From Candidatus Kuenenbacteria bacterium CG08_land_8_20_14_0_20_37_23 (lineage in GTDB: Bacteria > Patescibacteriota > Patescibacteriia > UBA2196 > GWA2-42-15): 32,463 nucleotides of DNA. The stretch lies in the NCBI GenBank assembly GCA_002778965.1, contig PEXX01000050.1, positions 1-32,463 of the forward strand, written 5' to 3'. Numbering within the stretch: the first letter of the stretch is position 1; each line of letters opens with the position of its first letter. Made by a program: the position numbers and the translations under genes. The notes under the pieces are model-generated. The model made no database searches and was not told the DNA's origin. It saw nothing but the letters and a program-made list of their open reading frames with translations. Of this stretch, positions 16,535 through 24,945 are shown one piece after another.

Positions 16535-17419
16535 ATGCGACGAGAGGAGCAAAATTTAATCAGCGGACAAATACCGGAGTGGAAGATGAAACTGTCGTAT
16601 TTTTACGTTAACAATAAAACTCTAATGAAGCGGGGTTTTGTTTTTTTGTTCTTTCTTTTGGATGTAATCATTGTTTTTCTTTTTGGGAGAATATTTCTCA
16701 ATTATCAAGCATTGTCCGAAGCCAATGACACGCAAATGCGATTGATGTCTGTCAACTTAATCAACCATGAGATAGTTAAACTGATGATTGAACCAGACCC
16801 ACTAATAATAGGCAATACATATTCAATAAAGACGAAGGATCAATACTATGATTTATTGGCGCTTGCGCAAAATAGCAGTAAAAATTGGGCTATAGTTGAG
16901 ATAGGGTATACTTTTATTGTAAATAAGAAGGAGCTTGGCAGCAGAAGTACTTTTATTTTGCCAAATAGCAGCAAATATTTGACAGCATTTAATGTTCTTG
17001 GCGGCCAAGACGCCGAGTGTAAAATTTTATATACAAACTGGAAAAGAACTACGGATTATACGTTGCTTAGCTATAAAGACAGCATCAAGTCGTCTGGCGC
17101 GAATTACGCTTATTCTAGTTCTAATTCTTTGGGCGGGCAAGCCGCATTCACGCTAATCAATGAAAGCCCCTATGGTTTCTGGGAAGTAGGATTTGAGATA
17201 GTTCTCTTTAATCGGTATCAAGAGCCGATAGGGATCAATTATTTATCTGTGGATAAGTTGATGGCGCGTGAGACAAGAGATATTAAATTTGGATGGATAA
17301 ACGGTCCAAGCGCGCCTGTCGCCAAAATAGAAGTTTATCCGGAAATCAATTTTTTAAACAGCGATGACATTATGAAAATAGATGCGCCGATTGGCTCTCC
17401 ACCGGGGAGAGATAATTGA
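16535..17419 (+). CDS. Membrane-anchored protein of unknown function next to rodA
   Basis: 294 residues with a ~30-residue cytoplasmic head, one membrane helix (residues ~33-57, VFLFFLLDVIIVFLFGRIFL) and an extracytoplasmic part. The latter appears internally duplicated: one segment around NWAIVEIGYTFIVNKKELGS and a second around GFWEVGFEIVLFNRYQEPIG, each a beta-rich unit recalling FxLYD-like domains. No family is recognised with certainty. It lies 82 nt upstream of the RodA/FtsW gene on the same strand, so a role in envelope assembly is possible but only inferred from position. The -10 box 6 nt before the ATG points to a leaderless message. Confidence 0.65.
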   Translation: MRREEQNLISGQIPEWKMKLSYFYVNNKTLMKRGFVFLFFLLDVIIVFLFGRIFLNYQALSEANDTQMRLMSVNLINHEIVKLMIEPDPLIIGNTYSIKTKDQYYDLLALAQNSSKNWAIVEIGYTFIVNKKELGSRSTFILPNSSKYLTAFNVLGGQDAECKILYTNWKRTTDYTLLSYKDSIKSSGANYAYSSSNSLGGQAAFTLINESPYGFWEVGFEIVLFNRYQEPIGINYLSVDKLMARETRDIKFGWINGPSAPVAKIEVYPEINFLNSDDIMKIDAPIGSPPGRDN

Positions 17420-17436
17420 TTTTAAAGGCAATAACC

Positions 17437-17462
17437 AAACGAGCCCTAACTCGTTTTATTAT
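17437..17462 (+). terminator. Weak terminator-like hairpin
   Basis: A 7-bp stem aaacgag/ctcgttt with a 6-nt loop, followed by tattatta. The T-run is interrupted, so termination may be partial. Confidence 0.35.
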
Positions 17463-17500
17463 TATTTTAGATATAAAATTTCGCGCTTCGCTATATTAAT

Positions 17501-18604
17501 ATGAATATTGCAAGTTATTCAATTAATTTAAAGAAGTTTGATTTTATGCTTTTTGCTCCTGTTTTGCTACTGGTTATTTTCGGGCTTTCATCTATTTACA
17601 GTATGACGTTGAATGTGGAAAATCCTGATCTGACTTTGTTCAACAAGCAAATTATTTTCGCGATAATTGGATTCGTACTTTTGTTTTTTTTTAGTTTTTT
17701 TGACTATCGCTTTTGGAAGAATTATACTGTTTTTTTATACTTGTCCGCGAATATTTTTTTGGCGGCTGTTTTATTTTTCGGACAAACAATCAGAGGAACT
17801 AGCGGATGGTTTAATTTTTGGGGAATTAGTTTCCAGCCGGTTGAATTTGCAAAATTCAGTTTAGTTATAGCTTTAGCGCATTTTTATAATCTGAAATATA
17901 AAAAATTGGGTTTGACCAGTTTATTTTTTTTTAGCGGATTGATTGCCATATTACCGATTGCGCTCACAATTTTTCAGCCAGATTTCGGATCGGCTTTTAT
18001 TTTAATTATTATTTGGTTCGGTTTTTTTATTCTTTTTGGTATCAAAAAAAAGCAGTTTTTATATTTTTTGGCATTAATTGCGACGGTCGCGCTCATTCTT
18101 TGGAATTTTATTTTATTTGATTATCAGCAGAATAGAATTTTGGTTTTTGTTGATCCGGGGCGTGATCCTTTGGGTAGTGGATATAATGTCCGCCAATCAA
18201 TTATCGCGGTCGGATCTGGAAAATTTACTGGCCGAGGTTTGGGGCTGGGGACGCAAAGCCAATTGCGTTTTTTGCCCGAAATAGCCACTGATTTCATTTA
18301 CGCCAATATTTCAGAAAGTCTTGGTTTTTGCGGTGCGGCCATGGTGGTTGTTTTTTTTACTTATTTTTTCGCAAAGCTATTATTAATAATCAAAAAGGCA
18401 AAAGATGATTTTGGGGCATATTTGGTTTATGGTTTTTTGATAATATTTTTTTCGCAAACAGTCATTAATATCGGCATGAATATCGGACTTTTTCCAGTGG
18501 CTGGATTGCCATTGCCGCTGGTAAGTTATGGCGGTTCGTTTCTAGTGGTGTGCCTTGTCGGCATAGGCATTGTTGAAAGCGTAAGCATAAGCGAGAAGCA
18601 GTAA
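17501..18604 (+). CDS. rodA: Peptidoglycan glycosyltransferase RodA/FtsW (SEDS family)
   Basis: A polytopic membrane enzyme that polymerises lipid II into glycan strands together with a class B penicillin-binding protein. It has about ten membrane helices over 367 residues. SEDS landmarks: GTSGWFNFWGISFQPVEFAK, the extracytoplasmic loop with RQSIIAVGSGKFTGRGLGLG and QLRFLPEIATDFIYANISE, whose ATDF contains the likely catalytic aspartate, and the C-terminal INIGMNIGLFPVAGLPLPL with SYGGS. RodA and FtsW cannot be separated reliably from this sequence alone; RodA is favoured by length and the short N terminus. No mreC or pbp2 is in the window. Confidence 0.88.
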   Translation: MNIASYSINLKKFDFMLFAPVLLLVIFGLSSIYSMTLNVENPDLTLFNKQIIFAIIGFVLLFFFSFFDYRFWKNYTVFLYLSANIFLAAVLFFGQTIRGTSGWFNFWGISFQPVEFAKFSLVIALAHFYNLKYKKLGLTSLFFFSGLIAILPIALTIFQPDFGSAFILIIIWFGFFILFGIKKKQFLYFLALIATVALILWNFILFDYQQNRILVFVDPGRDPLGSGYNVRQSIIAVGSGKFTGRGLGLGTQSQLRFLPEIATDFIYANISESLGFCGAAMVVVFFTYFFAKLLLIIKKAKDDFGAYLVYGFLIIFFSQTVINIGMNIGLFPVAGLPLPLVSYGGSFLVVCLVGIGIVESVSISEKQ

Positions 18605-18650
18605 GCGACAAATCTAATGCAATGTCAAGGCGCATAGAAGCATATTAAAT

Positions 18651-18679
18651 TTGACATTTGTTTTATTGTTATTTATACT
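18651..18679 (+). promoter_or_regulatory. Promoter for the zinc-ribbon/rplY pair
   Basis: TTGACA (18651-18656), 17-nt spacer, TATACT (18674-18679). The start is expected near 18686, leaving a 17-nt leader before the ATG at 18703. Confidence 0.7.
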
Positions 18680-18702
18680 AAAAGTAATGCAAAAATAAAA
18701 AT

Positions 18703-19059
18703 ATGCCGTCAATTATAAATATATTAAAGAAGGAAATAATTATTTATTGCCCGCTTTGCAATGGGAGTTACAGTCCTAGAGACATTGCCACCATTGAACA
18801 GACAGGCAACGTCGCGCTGATTCACAGTAAGTGCCCAAAATGCGCTGGTTCTGTTTTATCTCTTTTATACAAGGATTTGTTGGGTATTACTCTTCTTGGA
18901 ATGGCGACTGATATGGACTTTAATGATGCGCTAAGATTGAAAGATGCTGACTATATCAACGAAGATGATGTTTTGGAAATTTATCAAATGTTAAATCCAG
19001 TTGATTTAAATAACAGGGCAGAATCAATAAAACCAATTGGACAGAGTTGGAATTTATAA
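18703..19059 (+). CDS. Small zinc-ribbon protein, function unknown
   Basis: 118 residues. Two cysteine pairs, CPLC (near residue 16) and CPKC (near 46), frame a zinc-ribbon-like fold. They are followed by a hydrophobic stretch (LLYKDLLGITLLGMATDM) and an acidic tail containing DADYINEDDVLEIYQML. That last segment resembles the linker seen in small regulatory proteins, but I do not recognise the family. It sits 20 nt upstream of rplY on the same strand, under a good promoter, so it is probably co-expressed with ribosomal protein L25. Confidence 0.7.
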   Translation: MPSIINILKKEIIIYCPLCNGSYSPRDIATIEQTGNVALIHSKCPKCAGSVLSLLYKDLLGITLLGMATDMDFNDALRLKDADYINEDDVLEIYQMLNPVDLNNRAESIKPIGQSWNL

Positions 19060-19079
19060 ACAATACCGCGATTATATAT

Positions 19080-19769
19080 ATGTCAAATATCAAATTACAG
19101 GCGCGATTAAGAAATAGAGTAGGCAAAAAGGGCAGGGCATTTTTGGATTTTAAAAATATTCCAGCTGTCATTTACGGGCCTAAATCAAAAAATAGGAATT
19201 TAGAAATTGGGCGCGCGGAGTTTAATAGGGCATTGGAAATCTCCGGGCAGTCAAGTCTGGTTGATGTGTATATTGGCGAAGAAAATCCGGTCAAGGCGAT
19301 TATCAATGATGTAGCCAGGGATCCTTTGAGCGGCAATGTCATTCACGCGGATTTTTATGAGTTAGATATGAATAAAAAGTTGAAAATTGACGTGGAACTC
19401 AATTTTATTGGTGAATCTCCGGCTGTTAAGGAGAAAGGGGCTGAACTTATAAAAAATTTGGACAGGATTGAAGTGGAGTGTTTGCCAAAAGATCTAGTTC
19501 CTGAAATTGACGTTGATATTTCGTCGCTGCAAGAGATTGGCGATCATATTTTTACCAAAGATATTATTTTGCCGACAGGTCTTGAGTTTGTTACACATCC
19601 TGGGTTGGCGGTAGCCAGCGTTGAGGAGATTAAAGAAGAAATTATTATGGAGCCTCAAGCGGCAGTTGCCGGGCAGACAAGCGAAGATAAGAAAAAGGAT
19701 GAAGATGGCGATGGCGTGGAACAAAACAAAGTCAAAACAGATGAAGATAAAAATAAAGGAAAAGAATAA
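19080..19769 (+). CDS. rplY: 50S ribosomal protein L25 (CTC form)
   Basis: Binds 5S rRNA on the large subunit. The N-terminal L25 domain (residues 1-~90; FKNIPAVIYGP, VIHADFYELD) is joined to the C-terminal TL5/CTC beta domain (to ~185). An acidic-lysine tail rich in D, E and K follows (about the last 40 residues), typical of CTC proteins but long here. ATG at 19080 is chosen: the longer frame from 19047 would start inside the upstream gene and adds residues not seen in L25. Confidence 0.92.
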   Translation: MSNIKLQARLRNRVGKKGRAFLDFKNIPAVIYGPKSKNRNLEIGRAEFNRALEISGQSSLVDVYIGEENPVKAIINDVARDPLSGNVIHADFYELDMNKKLKIDVELNFIGESPAVKEKGAELIKNLDRIEVECLPKDLVPEIDVDISSLQEIGDHIFTKDIILPTGLEFVTHPGLAVASVEEIKEEIIMEPQAAVAGQTSEDKKKDEDGDGVEQNKVKTDEDKNKGKE

Positions 19770-19772
19770 TAC

Positions 19773-19892
19773 AGGACTTTCGTGTTTGGATGCGGTTTGG
19801 GGCAGAACCAAGTAATGAGCGAGCTGTATTGCTAACACGGCGAGCGAAAGACGCGGATTTTAACGGAAAAATGCGCCAAACGCGAAAGTCCT
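19773..19892 (+). repeat. 120-nt foldback element
   Basis: 17-nt arms, aggactttcgtgtttgg (19773-19789) and ccaaacgcgaaagtcct (19876-19892), are complementary along their whole length, with one U-G pair that forms only in plus-strand RNA. The ~86 nt between contain smaller complementary pieces such as ggtt/aacc. It starts 3 nt after the rplY stop, so it is probably transcribed as the 3' end of that message. It lacks a T-run and is not a standard terminator; it could be an RNA element or a decayed small mobile element. Confidence 0.5.
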
Positions 19893-19949
19893 AAAAGAAT
19901 AAATGCGAAGATGAATTGAGATGATTGCAAATATGAATCATTAACGAGT

Positions 19950-19976
19950 AACGGCGGCGTAGAGATATGCCGTTTT
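19950..19976 (+). terminator. Probable terminator after the rplY region
   Basis: A 6-bp stem aacggc/gccgtt with a 13-nt loop and a short T-run (four T). Modest strength. Confidence 0.45.
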
Positions 19977-20015
19977 GCTGTATTGATAATGATAATATTT
20001 GTAAATTTTATTTAT

Positions 20016-21104
20016 ATGAAACTTGAGTTTAAATACGCCGTAAAATTTAATTTTTATATTTTGTTTGTTGTATTTTTAGCGATTGAAGCGTTACTTACGC
20101 GTAATTTATTTTTTTTATTGGAAGAAAATGGCATGTCGAAAAATGATATGAAGATTATTGTAAGTGAAGAAAATACAGAGGTAGATATTGCGATTAGAAG
20201 AATTGACGGGACACCAGCGAAGATCGGCAATGATAATTTATTTCCGGTAGCGGTGATTATAGATAATTATCAAGATGCGCGTCCTAACTACGGCCTGTCG
20301 CGGGCCAGTCTGGTATATGAAACCTATGTTGAGAATGGGACTACAAGATTTTTAGCATTATATACTCCTGGCACAGATAATGAAAATAAAACAGAAAAAA
20401 TAGGCCCGGTGCGTTCCGCAAGGCCATATTTTTTGGAAATAGCCAAAGAATATGATGCTTTACTGGCTCACTCAGGAGGATCTTCTGAAGCGCTTGAGAA
20501 AATTAAAGAATGGCGAGTGCATGATCTTGAGGAAATTGCTTGGTGGGGTCCGGATTATTTTTGGCGAGTTTATTCACGCGTATCTCCACATAATTTATTT
20601 ACGTCGGAAGAGAAATTAAGACAGGCCGTAACTGACTTTGAACTGGCAGACAATACGCCTGATTATATGGCATGGAGATTCGGAGAAGGAATAAAAAATA
20701 ATTACGTTGGAGATGCGCATGATATATATATTGATTTTTCTTTGGGTACGGATTTTGACGCTAAGTACGTATATGGCGCGTCAACCGGAAAATATCTGCG
20801 TTTTCAGGGGAACGAGAAACACATTGACGCGTTGAACGGCCAACAGATAGTTGCGGATAATATTGTTGTTCAGTTTGTGCCAAAAGAAAAGATATTGGAT
20901 GCCAATGGACGAATTTCTCTCAGTCTGCATGGGATTGGGAAAGCATTGGTTTTTCGCGATGGAAAAAAGATTGAAGCCAATTGGGCAAGAGGAGAAGGTG
21001 CGAAGTCCAGAACTGTGTTTTATGGAAAAGAAGAAATTGTTTTTAAACAGGGGAATATTTGGATAGCGATAGTACCAGATGACCGGGATGTTGCGGTGGA
21101 TTAG
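20016..21104 (+). CDS. DUF3048 domain-containing membrane-anchored protein (YerB-like)
   Basis: An N-terminal membrane helix (residues ~10-32) is followed by an extracytoplasmic DUF3048 domain. Family features: FPVAVIIDNYQDARPNYGL, a VYETYVENGTTRFLALY strand, IGPVRSARPYFLEIAKEYDA and the SPHNLFTS segment. The second half (from about FSLGTDFDAKYVYG) matches the C-terminal DUF3048 part with IVVQFVPKEK and WARGEGAKSRTVFY. YerB-like proteins are widespread secreted lipoproteins in Firmicutes with no settled biochemical role. ATG at 20016 is chosen so that the helix sits at the N terminus; ATG at 19989 is a weaker option. The last 4 bp overlap the convergent prmC. Confidence 0.87.
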   Translation: MKLEFKYAVKFNFYILFVVFLAIEALLTRNLFFLLEENGMSKNDMKIIVSEENTEVDIAIRRIDGTPAKIGNDNLFPVAVIIDNYQDARPNYGLSRASLVYETYVENGTTRFLALYTPGTDNENKTEKIGPVRSARPYFLEIAKEYDALLAHSGGSSEALEKIKEWRVHDLEEIAWWGPDYFWRVYSRVSPHNLFTSEEKLRQAVTDFELADNTPDYMAWRFGEGIKNNYVGDAHDIYIDFSLGTDFDAKYVYGASTGKYLRFQGNEKHIDALNGQQIVADNIVVQFVPKEKILDANGRISLSLHGIGKALVFRDGKKIEANWARGEGAKSRTVFYGKEEIVFKQGNIWIAIVPDDRDVAVD

Positions 21105-22162
21105 AATTGTATATTTGACACTACTAATCTATTTCGCCCAGCTAGGTCTTTTTTTATCTCCGTAATCGCGCGCGGCAGGTATTTTTTTATTAATTTTGTT
21201 ATTGCCTTGGTTTGCTGCGGATCAATTTCAAAAAAAATTGAAAGTTGGAAATTGAAAGTTGAAAATTTTTTAATTTGTTTTATCAATTTTTCGTATAATG
21301 CCAGTCCATTTTTTTTAGCCAAGAGCGCTCTTTTCGGTTCAAACTTCAAAATGGCATGATTTTCCCGATATATTTTCTGCGATAGATATGGGAGATTGGC
21401 TGTGAGGATGATGTTCCAATTGTTCCATTCTCCCATTGTTTCATTGTTAAATTGTTTTATAATAGGCTCCAACAGATTGCCGCGGAAAAATTTAATTCTA
21501 TTATTTAAGCCATGTGAGACCGCGTTTTTTTGAGCGACACGAAGAGCTAATACGGAAATATCAAAGGCGTAACAGTCGGTAATTGGTGATTGTTGATTAG
21601 ATTTAAGATTTTTGATGATCGCGATTGGAATGCATCCTGAGCCTGTTCCAGCGTCAATTAAGATTAGTTTAAAGTTAGAAAGTTTTAAAGCGGAAAGTTT
21701 TTTTATTTGTTCAATAACACTTTCAACCATCAATTCCGTCTCCGGTCGTGGGATTAAAACATTTTTATTGACTAAAAAATCCAAGCCGTAAAATTCTTTA
21801 TGATGAGTGATATAGGCGATGGGTTCGCCTTTGGCGTGGCGATATATGTAATTTTTAAATATTTTTACTCGCGCTGGAGTTAATTCGTATTCTGGATGGC
21901 CATAGAGCCACGCACGATCATCCACCCGATTTTTGTTTGGATCCAGATTCAATTTTTTGGTCATTATGCCAATATTGCGCTTTGGCTCATCCGCACGTGG
22001 ATGTGGAGACATCCGTAAGGCATGCGCCAATAAAATTTCCGCGTCAAAAATTATGTCATTTTTACGCTTATCGCGTTCTGTTTTTTTATTTGTGCAGCTT
22101 AATTTTTTTATCGCCGAATCTAGAGCCAATTTAATATTGATTTTGCTTTTATTTGCCTTCAT
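21101..22162 (-). CDS. prmC: Release factor glutamine methyltransferase PrmC (HemK)
   Basis: Methylates the glutamine of the GGQ motif of release factors, using S-adenosylmethionine. The N-terminal helical domain with RPETELM (residues ~139-145), the SAM-binding DAGTGSGCIPIAI (170-182) and the C-terminal AGRNRLVV are present. Two oddities: the catalytic NPPY is NLPY (256-259), and an insert of about 30 residues (50-80) splits the usual AHAL...AWLYGHPEYELT segment. ATG at 22162 gives 353 residues and lies 6 nt after a TATAAT, suggesting a leaderless message; a TTG at 22183 is rejected. It is encoded downstream of its substrate prfA. Confidence 0.9.
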   Translation of the reverse strand: MKANKSKINIKLALDSAIKKLSCTNKKTERDKRKNDIIFDAEILLAHALRMSPHPRADEPKRNIGIMTKKLNLDPNKNRVDDRAWLYGHPEYELTPARVKIFKNYIYRHAKGEPIAYITHHKEFYGLDFLVNKNVLIPRPETELMVESVIEQIKKLSALKLSNFKLILIDAGTGSGCIPIAIIKNLKSNQQSPITDCYAFDISVLALRVAQKNAVSHGLNNRIKFFRGNLLEPIIKQFNNETMGEWNNWNIILTANLPYLSQKIYRENHAILKFEPKRALLAKKNGLALYEKLIKQIKKFSTFNFQLSIFFEIDPQQTKAITKLIKKYLPRAITEIKKDLAGRNRLVVSNIQF

Positions 22163-22168
22163 GATGTT

Positions 22169-22174
22169 ATTATA
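22169..22174 (-). promoter_or_regulatory. -10 box giving a leaderless prmC transcript
   Basis: TATAAT on the minus strand (22174-22169), with CTGGCA 17 nt upstream as a partial -35. The predicted start coincides with the A of the prmC ATG. Confidence 0.5.
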
Positions 22175-22320
22175 AAGATTCAAGCAAACATTGCCAGCTT
22201 TAATTATTCAATACGGGCTATGCGGATAAAATTTTCGGTCTTTGGCAAGTGGTGTTTTATAATAAAAAAAGTGTTATATTAGGTTATCAGCCATTTATTA
22301 ATTATAGGATTTTGAAATAA

Positions 22321-23382
22321 TCAGTTAGAATTTTGTTGATCTACTTTTTTTAATTCTTCAATAATTTTTTTAATATTTCCATCCAGAATTTGGTCTAATC
22401 CAAACCAGGTTTTTTTGATACGGTGATCTGTCAAGCGATCTTGCGGAAAATTGTAAGTGCGGATTTTTTCCGAGCGGTCTCCGGAGCCGATTTGCGAGTT
22501 GCGCTCCGCTGATATTTTTTTCTTGCGTTCTTCCTCTATAACTGCCAAAATTCTTGATTTGAGAACGCGCATTGCTTTTTCTTTATTCTGCACTTGTGAA
22601 CGTTCATCTTGGCACGAAACAACCGTATTGGTAGGCAAATGCGTGATGCGCACAGCCGAATATGTAGTGTTGACAGATTGTCCGCCATGTCCGCCCGCGC
22701 AAAAAGTATCAATACGCAAATCTTCAGGTTTGATTGTAACATCTACGTCTTCCGCTTCCGGCATTATGGCAATAGTAACGGCTGAAGTGTGGATTCTGCC
22801 GGATTTTTCAGTTGTTGGAATCCTTTGAACGCGATGAGTACCGCTTTCGTATTTTAGCAGGCCATAAGCTCCGTTTCCGTTGACTTCAAAAATAATTTCT
22901 TTAAATCCGCCGATGCCGATTCTATTGGATGAGGCAACATCAATTTTCCATTTATTCATTTCAGCTAGCCTAGAATACATACGGAAAAGATCAGCGGCAA
23001 AAAGAGCCGATTCATTTCCTCCGATGCCTGCGCGTATTTCCATAATAGCTGATTTTTTATCAAGCGGACTTTGTGGATTAAAATATTCATCCAAGTATTC
23101 CTCCAAATTATTTTTATCGTTATCCAGTCCGGAATTTTCTTCCAGCGCCAGACTTTTAAGCTCATCACTTTCTTCAGAGGCGATAATGATATTATTTTCT
23201 CCCATCATCCTTTTTATTTCTTGCAATTTTTTCAACTCATCCAATACTTTTTTGGTTTCGTAAAACTCTTTATTGGCTGAGCTCATTTTTTTAGGATCAT
23301 TTAAAACAGACTGATCCGCCAGGGTCGCCTGAAGCTGTTTTATCTTTTTTTCAAATGTTGGAATTCTATGAAGATAGTCCAT
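22321..23382 (-). CDS. prfA: Peptide chain release factor 1
   Basis: Ends translation at UAA and UAG. The class is set by PTT at residues 189-191 (the PxT tripeptide of RF1; RF2 has SPF). The peptidyl-tRNA hydrolysis motif is GGHGGQSVN, with GGQ at 233-235. Length is 353 residues from the ATG at 23382, the start that matches RF1 relatives; ATG at 23418 or TTG at 23421 would add 12-13 residues ([12 protein letters not shown]). The cell also uses TGA as a stop, so an RF2 gene must lie outside the window. Second gene of rpmE-prfA-prmC. Confidence 0.94.
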   Translation of the reverse strand: MDYLHRIPTFEKKIKQLQATLADQSVLNDPKKMSSANKEFYETKKVLDELKKLQEIKRMMGENNIIIASEESDELKSLALEENSGLDNDKNNLEEYLDEYFNPQSPLDKKSAIMEIRAGIGGNESALFAADLFRMYSRLAEMNKWKIDVASSNRIGIGGFKEIIFEVNGNGAYGLLKYESGTHRVQRIPTTEKSGRIHTSAVTIAIMPEAEDVDVTIKPEDLRIDTFCAGGHGGQSVNTTYSAVRITHLPTNTVVSCQDERSQVQNKEKAMRVLKSRILAVIEEERKKKISAERNSQIGSGDRSEKIRTYNFPQDRLTDHRIKKTWFGLDQILDGNIKKIIEELKKVDQQNSN

Positions 23383-23465
23383 AAGAATTATTTTCCGGCA
23401 TTGGTCTAAGCGCTCCATCAAAAGATATACGCTGTTCGTACTAAAACCAAAAACCTACTATTTCC

Positions 23466-23471
23466 ATTATA
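23466..23471 (-). promoter_or_regulatory. Extended -10 upstream of prfA
   Basis: Minus strand TGC-TATAAT (hexamer 23471-23466), with only a poor -35 (TTTATC). Transcription would start near 23459, 77 nt before the chosen prfA start. Confidence 0.4.
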
Positions 23472-23496
23472 GCAGGCTTTGGCAAGCAGATAAATG

Positions 23497-23850
23497 TTAT
23501 TTTTTATCTGATATATTCTTTTCATTCTTTTTTTTTGTCTTGGTTGCTGGTTGGCGATCAATCCTTACTTTTTGCTCTTTGGCTTTTCTTTGCGCTCTTC
23601 TTAGAGTTTGTTTGACTTTTTTTCCTTTTCTCGTTTTTGATTCAATTGCGGTTTTCGCTTTTTTGGCTTCAAATTTTTCAACCCGTCTGGCTGTATCCAC
23701 AAGTTTTTGGGTGCCTGTAAAGAAAGGATGGCAGTTGCTGCATATTTCCACGTGAATATCATCTAGAGTTGAACCAACCTCAAAATGGTTGCCGCATGTG
23801 CAACTTACTTTGGCATTGGTGTTATATTTTGGGTGTATGTCTTTTTTCAT
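23497..23850 (-). CDS. rpmE: 50S ribosomal protein L31 with basic C-terminal extension
   Basis: [20 protein letters not shown] opens a zinc-type L31; the four cysteines are 17, 19, 37 and 40, in CTCG and [10 protein letters not shown]. The family is normally 65-80 residues; here it is 117, with a lysine/arginine-rich tail of about 45 residues from [18 protein letters not shown] onward, probably contacting rRNA. ATG at 23850 is the family start; the longer frame from 23916 is rejected. First gene of rpmE-prfA-prmC, a common bacterial order. Confidence 0.93.
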   Translation of the reverse strand: MKKDIHPKYNTNAKVSCTCGNHFEVGSTLDDIHVEICSNCHPFFTGTQKLVDTARRVEKFEAKKAKTAIESKTRKGKKVKQTLRRAQRKAKEQKVRIDRQPATKTKKKNEKNISDKK

Positions 23851-23963
23851 GGATATTATGTATAATAATATTCTTTTTTGCCAGTTTGATTCTCGTGATG
23901 TACGACCAGCAGGCAAGAATTAAAAATATTGCATTAATTAAACTTTAACATATATTTAAATAT

Positions 23964-23992
23964 TTGACAAGTATAAGAATGCTTGATAATAT
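23964..23992 (+). promoter_or_regulatory. rpsB operon promoter
   Basis: TTGACA (23964-23969), 17-nt spacer ending TGA, TAATAT (23987-23992). The start near 24000 gives a leader of about 130 nt before rpsB. Confidence 0.55.
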
Positions 23993-24067
23993 GTTATTGA
24001 TAATTTATCATTTATACAATTTTTATTTTAAATATTTTTTTGTTTTGATTTAATAATTTATTTCTCA

Positions 24068-24109
24068 TACTCTCAAATTTTTCCTGCTCCTTAGAGGAGT
24101 CAGAGAGTA
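24068..24109 (+). promoter_or_regulatory. Stem-loop in the rpsB leader
   Basis: Outer stem tactctc/gagagta (24068-24074 with 24103-24109) encloses ctcc/ggag (24087-24090 with 24096-24099) and a 5-nt loop. It ends 20 nt before the rpsB ATG, next to the AAAGGA Shine-Dalgarno. In many bacteria S2 represses its own message through leader structure; that this stem does so is inference. Confidence 0.4.
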
Positions 24110-24129
24110 GGGGCTAGAAAGGAAAATAT

Positions 24130-24867
24130 ATGAAATTGCCGGAATTAAAGGAAATGATGGAAGCTGGCATGCATTTTGGCCATATGCCGTCAAAATGGAA
24201 TCCAAAAATGAGCAAATATATTTTTGGAGTGCGCAATAATGTGCATATTTTTGATCTTGAGAAAACCATAGAGACTCTGGCAAGAGCTCTTGGCGTTGTC
24301 AAATCTACGGTTGCCAACGGTGGTGTTGTTTTATTTTTGGGCACAAAAAAACAAGCGCGCTGGATTGTAGAAGAGCAGGCGAAAAACGTAGTTATGCCAT
24401 ATATTGTGGAGCATTGGATAGGCGGGACAATTACGAATTTCGTTGAGATCCATAAGCTTGTTAAAAAATTGGAAATTCTTGAAAAACGATCTGCGGATTT
24501 GGATTATGAAAAAAAATATACAAAGTGGGAAAGATCTCAGTTTGCAAAAGAGATTGAAAAGCTGAATAAAAATATTGGCGGGATACGTTATATGAAAAAA
24601 ATCCCTGACTTGGTTTATATAGTTGGCATTAAAGACGAAAAAACAGCGGTAGCAGAAGCTAGGGCCAAGGGCGTGAAAACGGTCGGCATTGTTGATACTA
24701 ATGCTGACCCGGATGACGTTACTTATCCTATCGCCGCGAATGATGATGCCATTAAGTCAATCACAATGATAACTAAATTGGTTGCGCAAGCCGTGGAAGA
24801 AGGCAAAGGCGAAGTAAGCATCGCGAGCGCTGAAAAGCCAATTGAGCAGAAAGAGAAAAATAATTAA
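24130..24867 (+). CDS. rpsB: 30S ribosomal protein S2
   Basis: Small-subunit protein bound near the 16S rRNA neck. Diagnostic stretches: EAGMHFGHMPSKWNPKMS (residues ~12-29), IFDLEKTIETL, VVLFLGTKKQARWIV, then HWIGGTITNF, and near the end GIVDTNADPDDVTYPIAAND. 245 residues is a normal length, with a short charged tail. A good Shine-Dalgarno (AAAGGA) lies 6 nt upstream of the ATG. It heads the rpsB-tsf-pyrH run, a very conserved bacterial order. Confidence 0.96.
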   Translation: MKLPELKEMMEAGMHFGHMPSKWNPKMSKYIFGVRNNVHIFDLEKTIETLARALGVVKSTVANGGVVLFLGTKKQARWIVEEQAKNVVMPYIVEHWIGGTITNFVEIHKLVKKLEILEKRSADLDYEKKYTKWERSQFAKEIEKLNKNIGGIRYMKKIPDLVYIVGIKDEKTAVAEARAKGVKTVGIVDTNADPDDVTYPIAANDDAIKSITMITKLVAQAVEEGKGEVSIASAEKPIEQKEKNN

Positions 24868-24945
24868 AAGTAACCGCTCGCGTTACGCAAAGCGTATATT
24901 TAACACGTGTATATTTTGCGCGACATTAATGAGCCATAAAATAAT

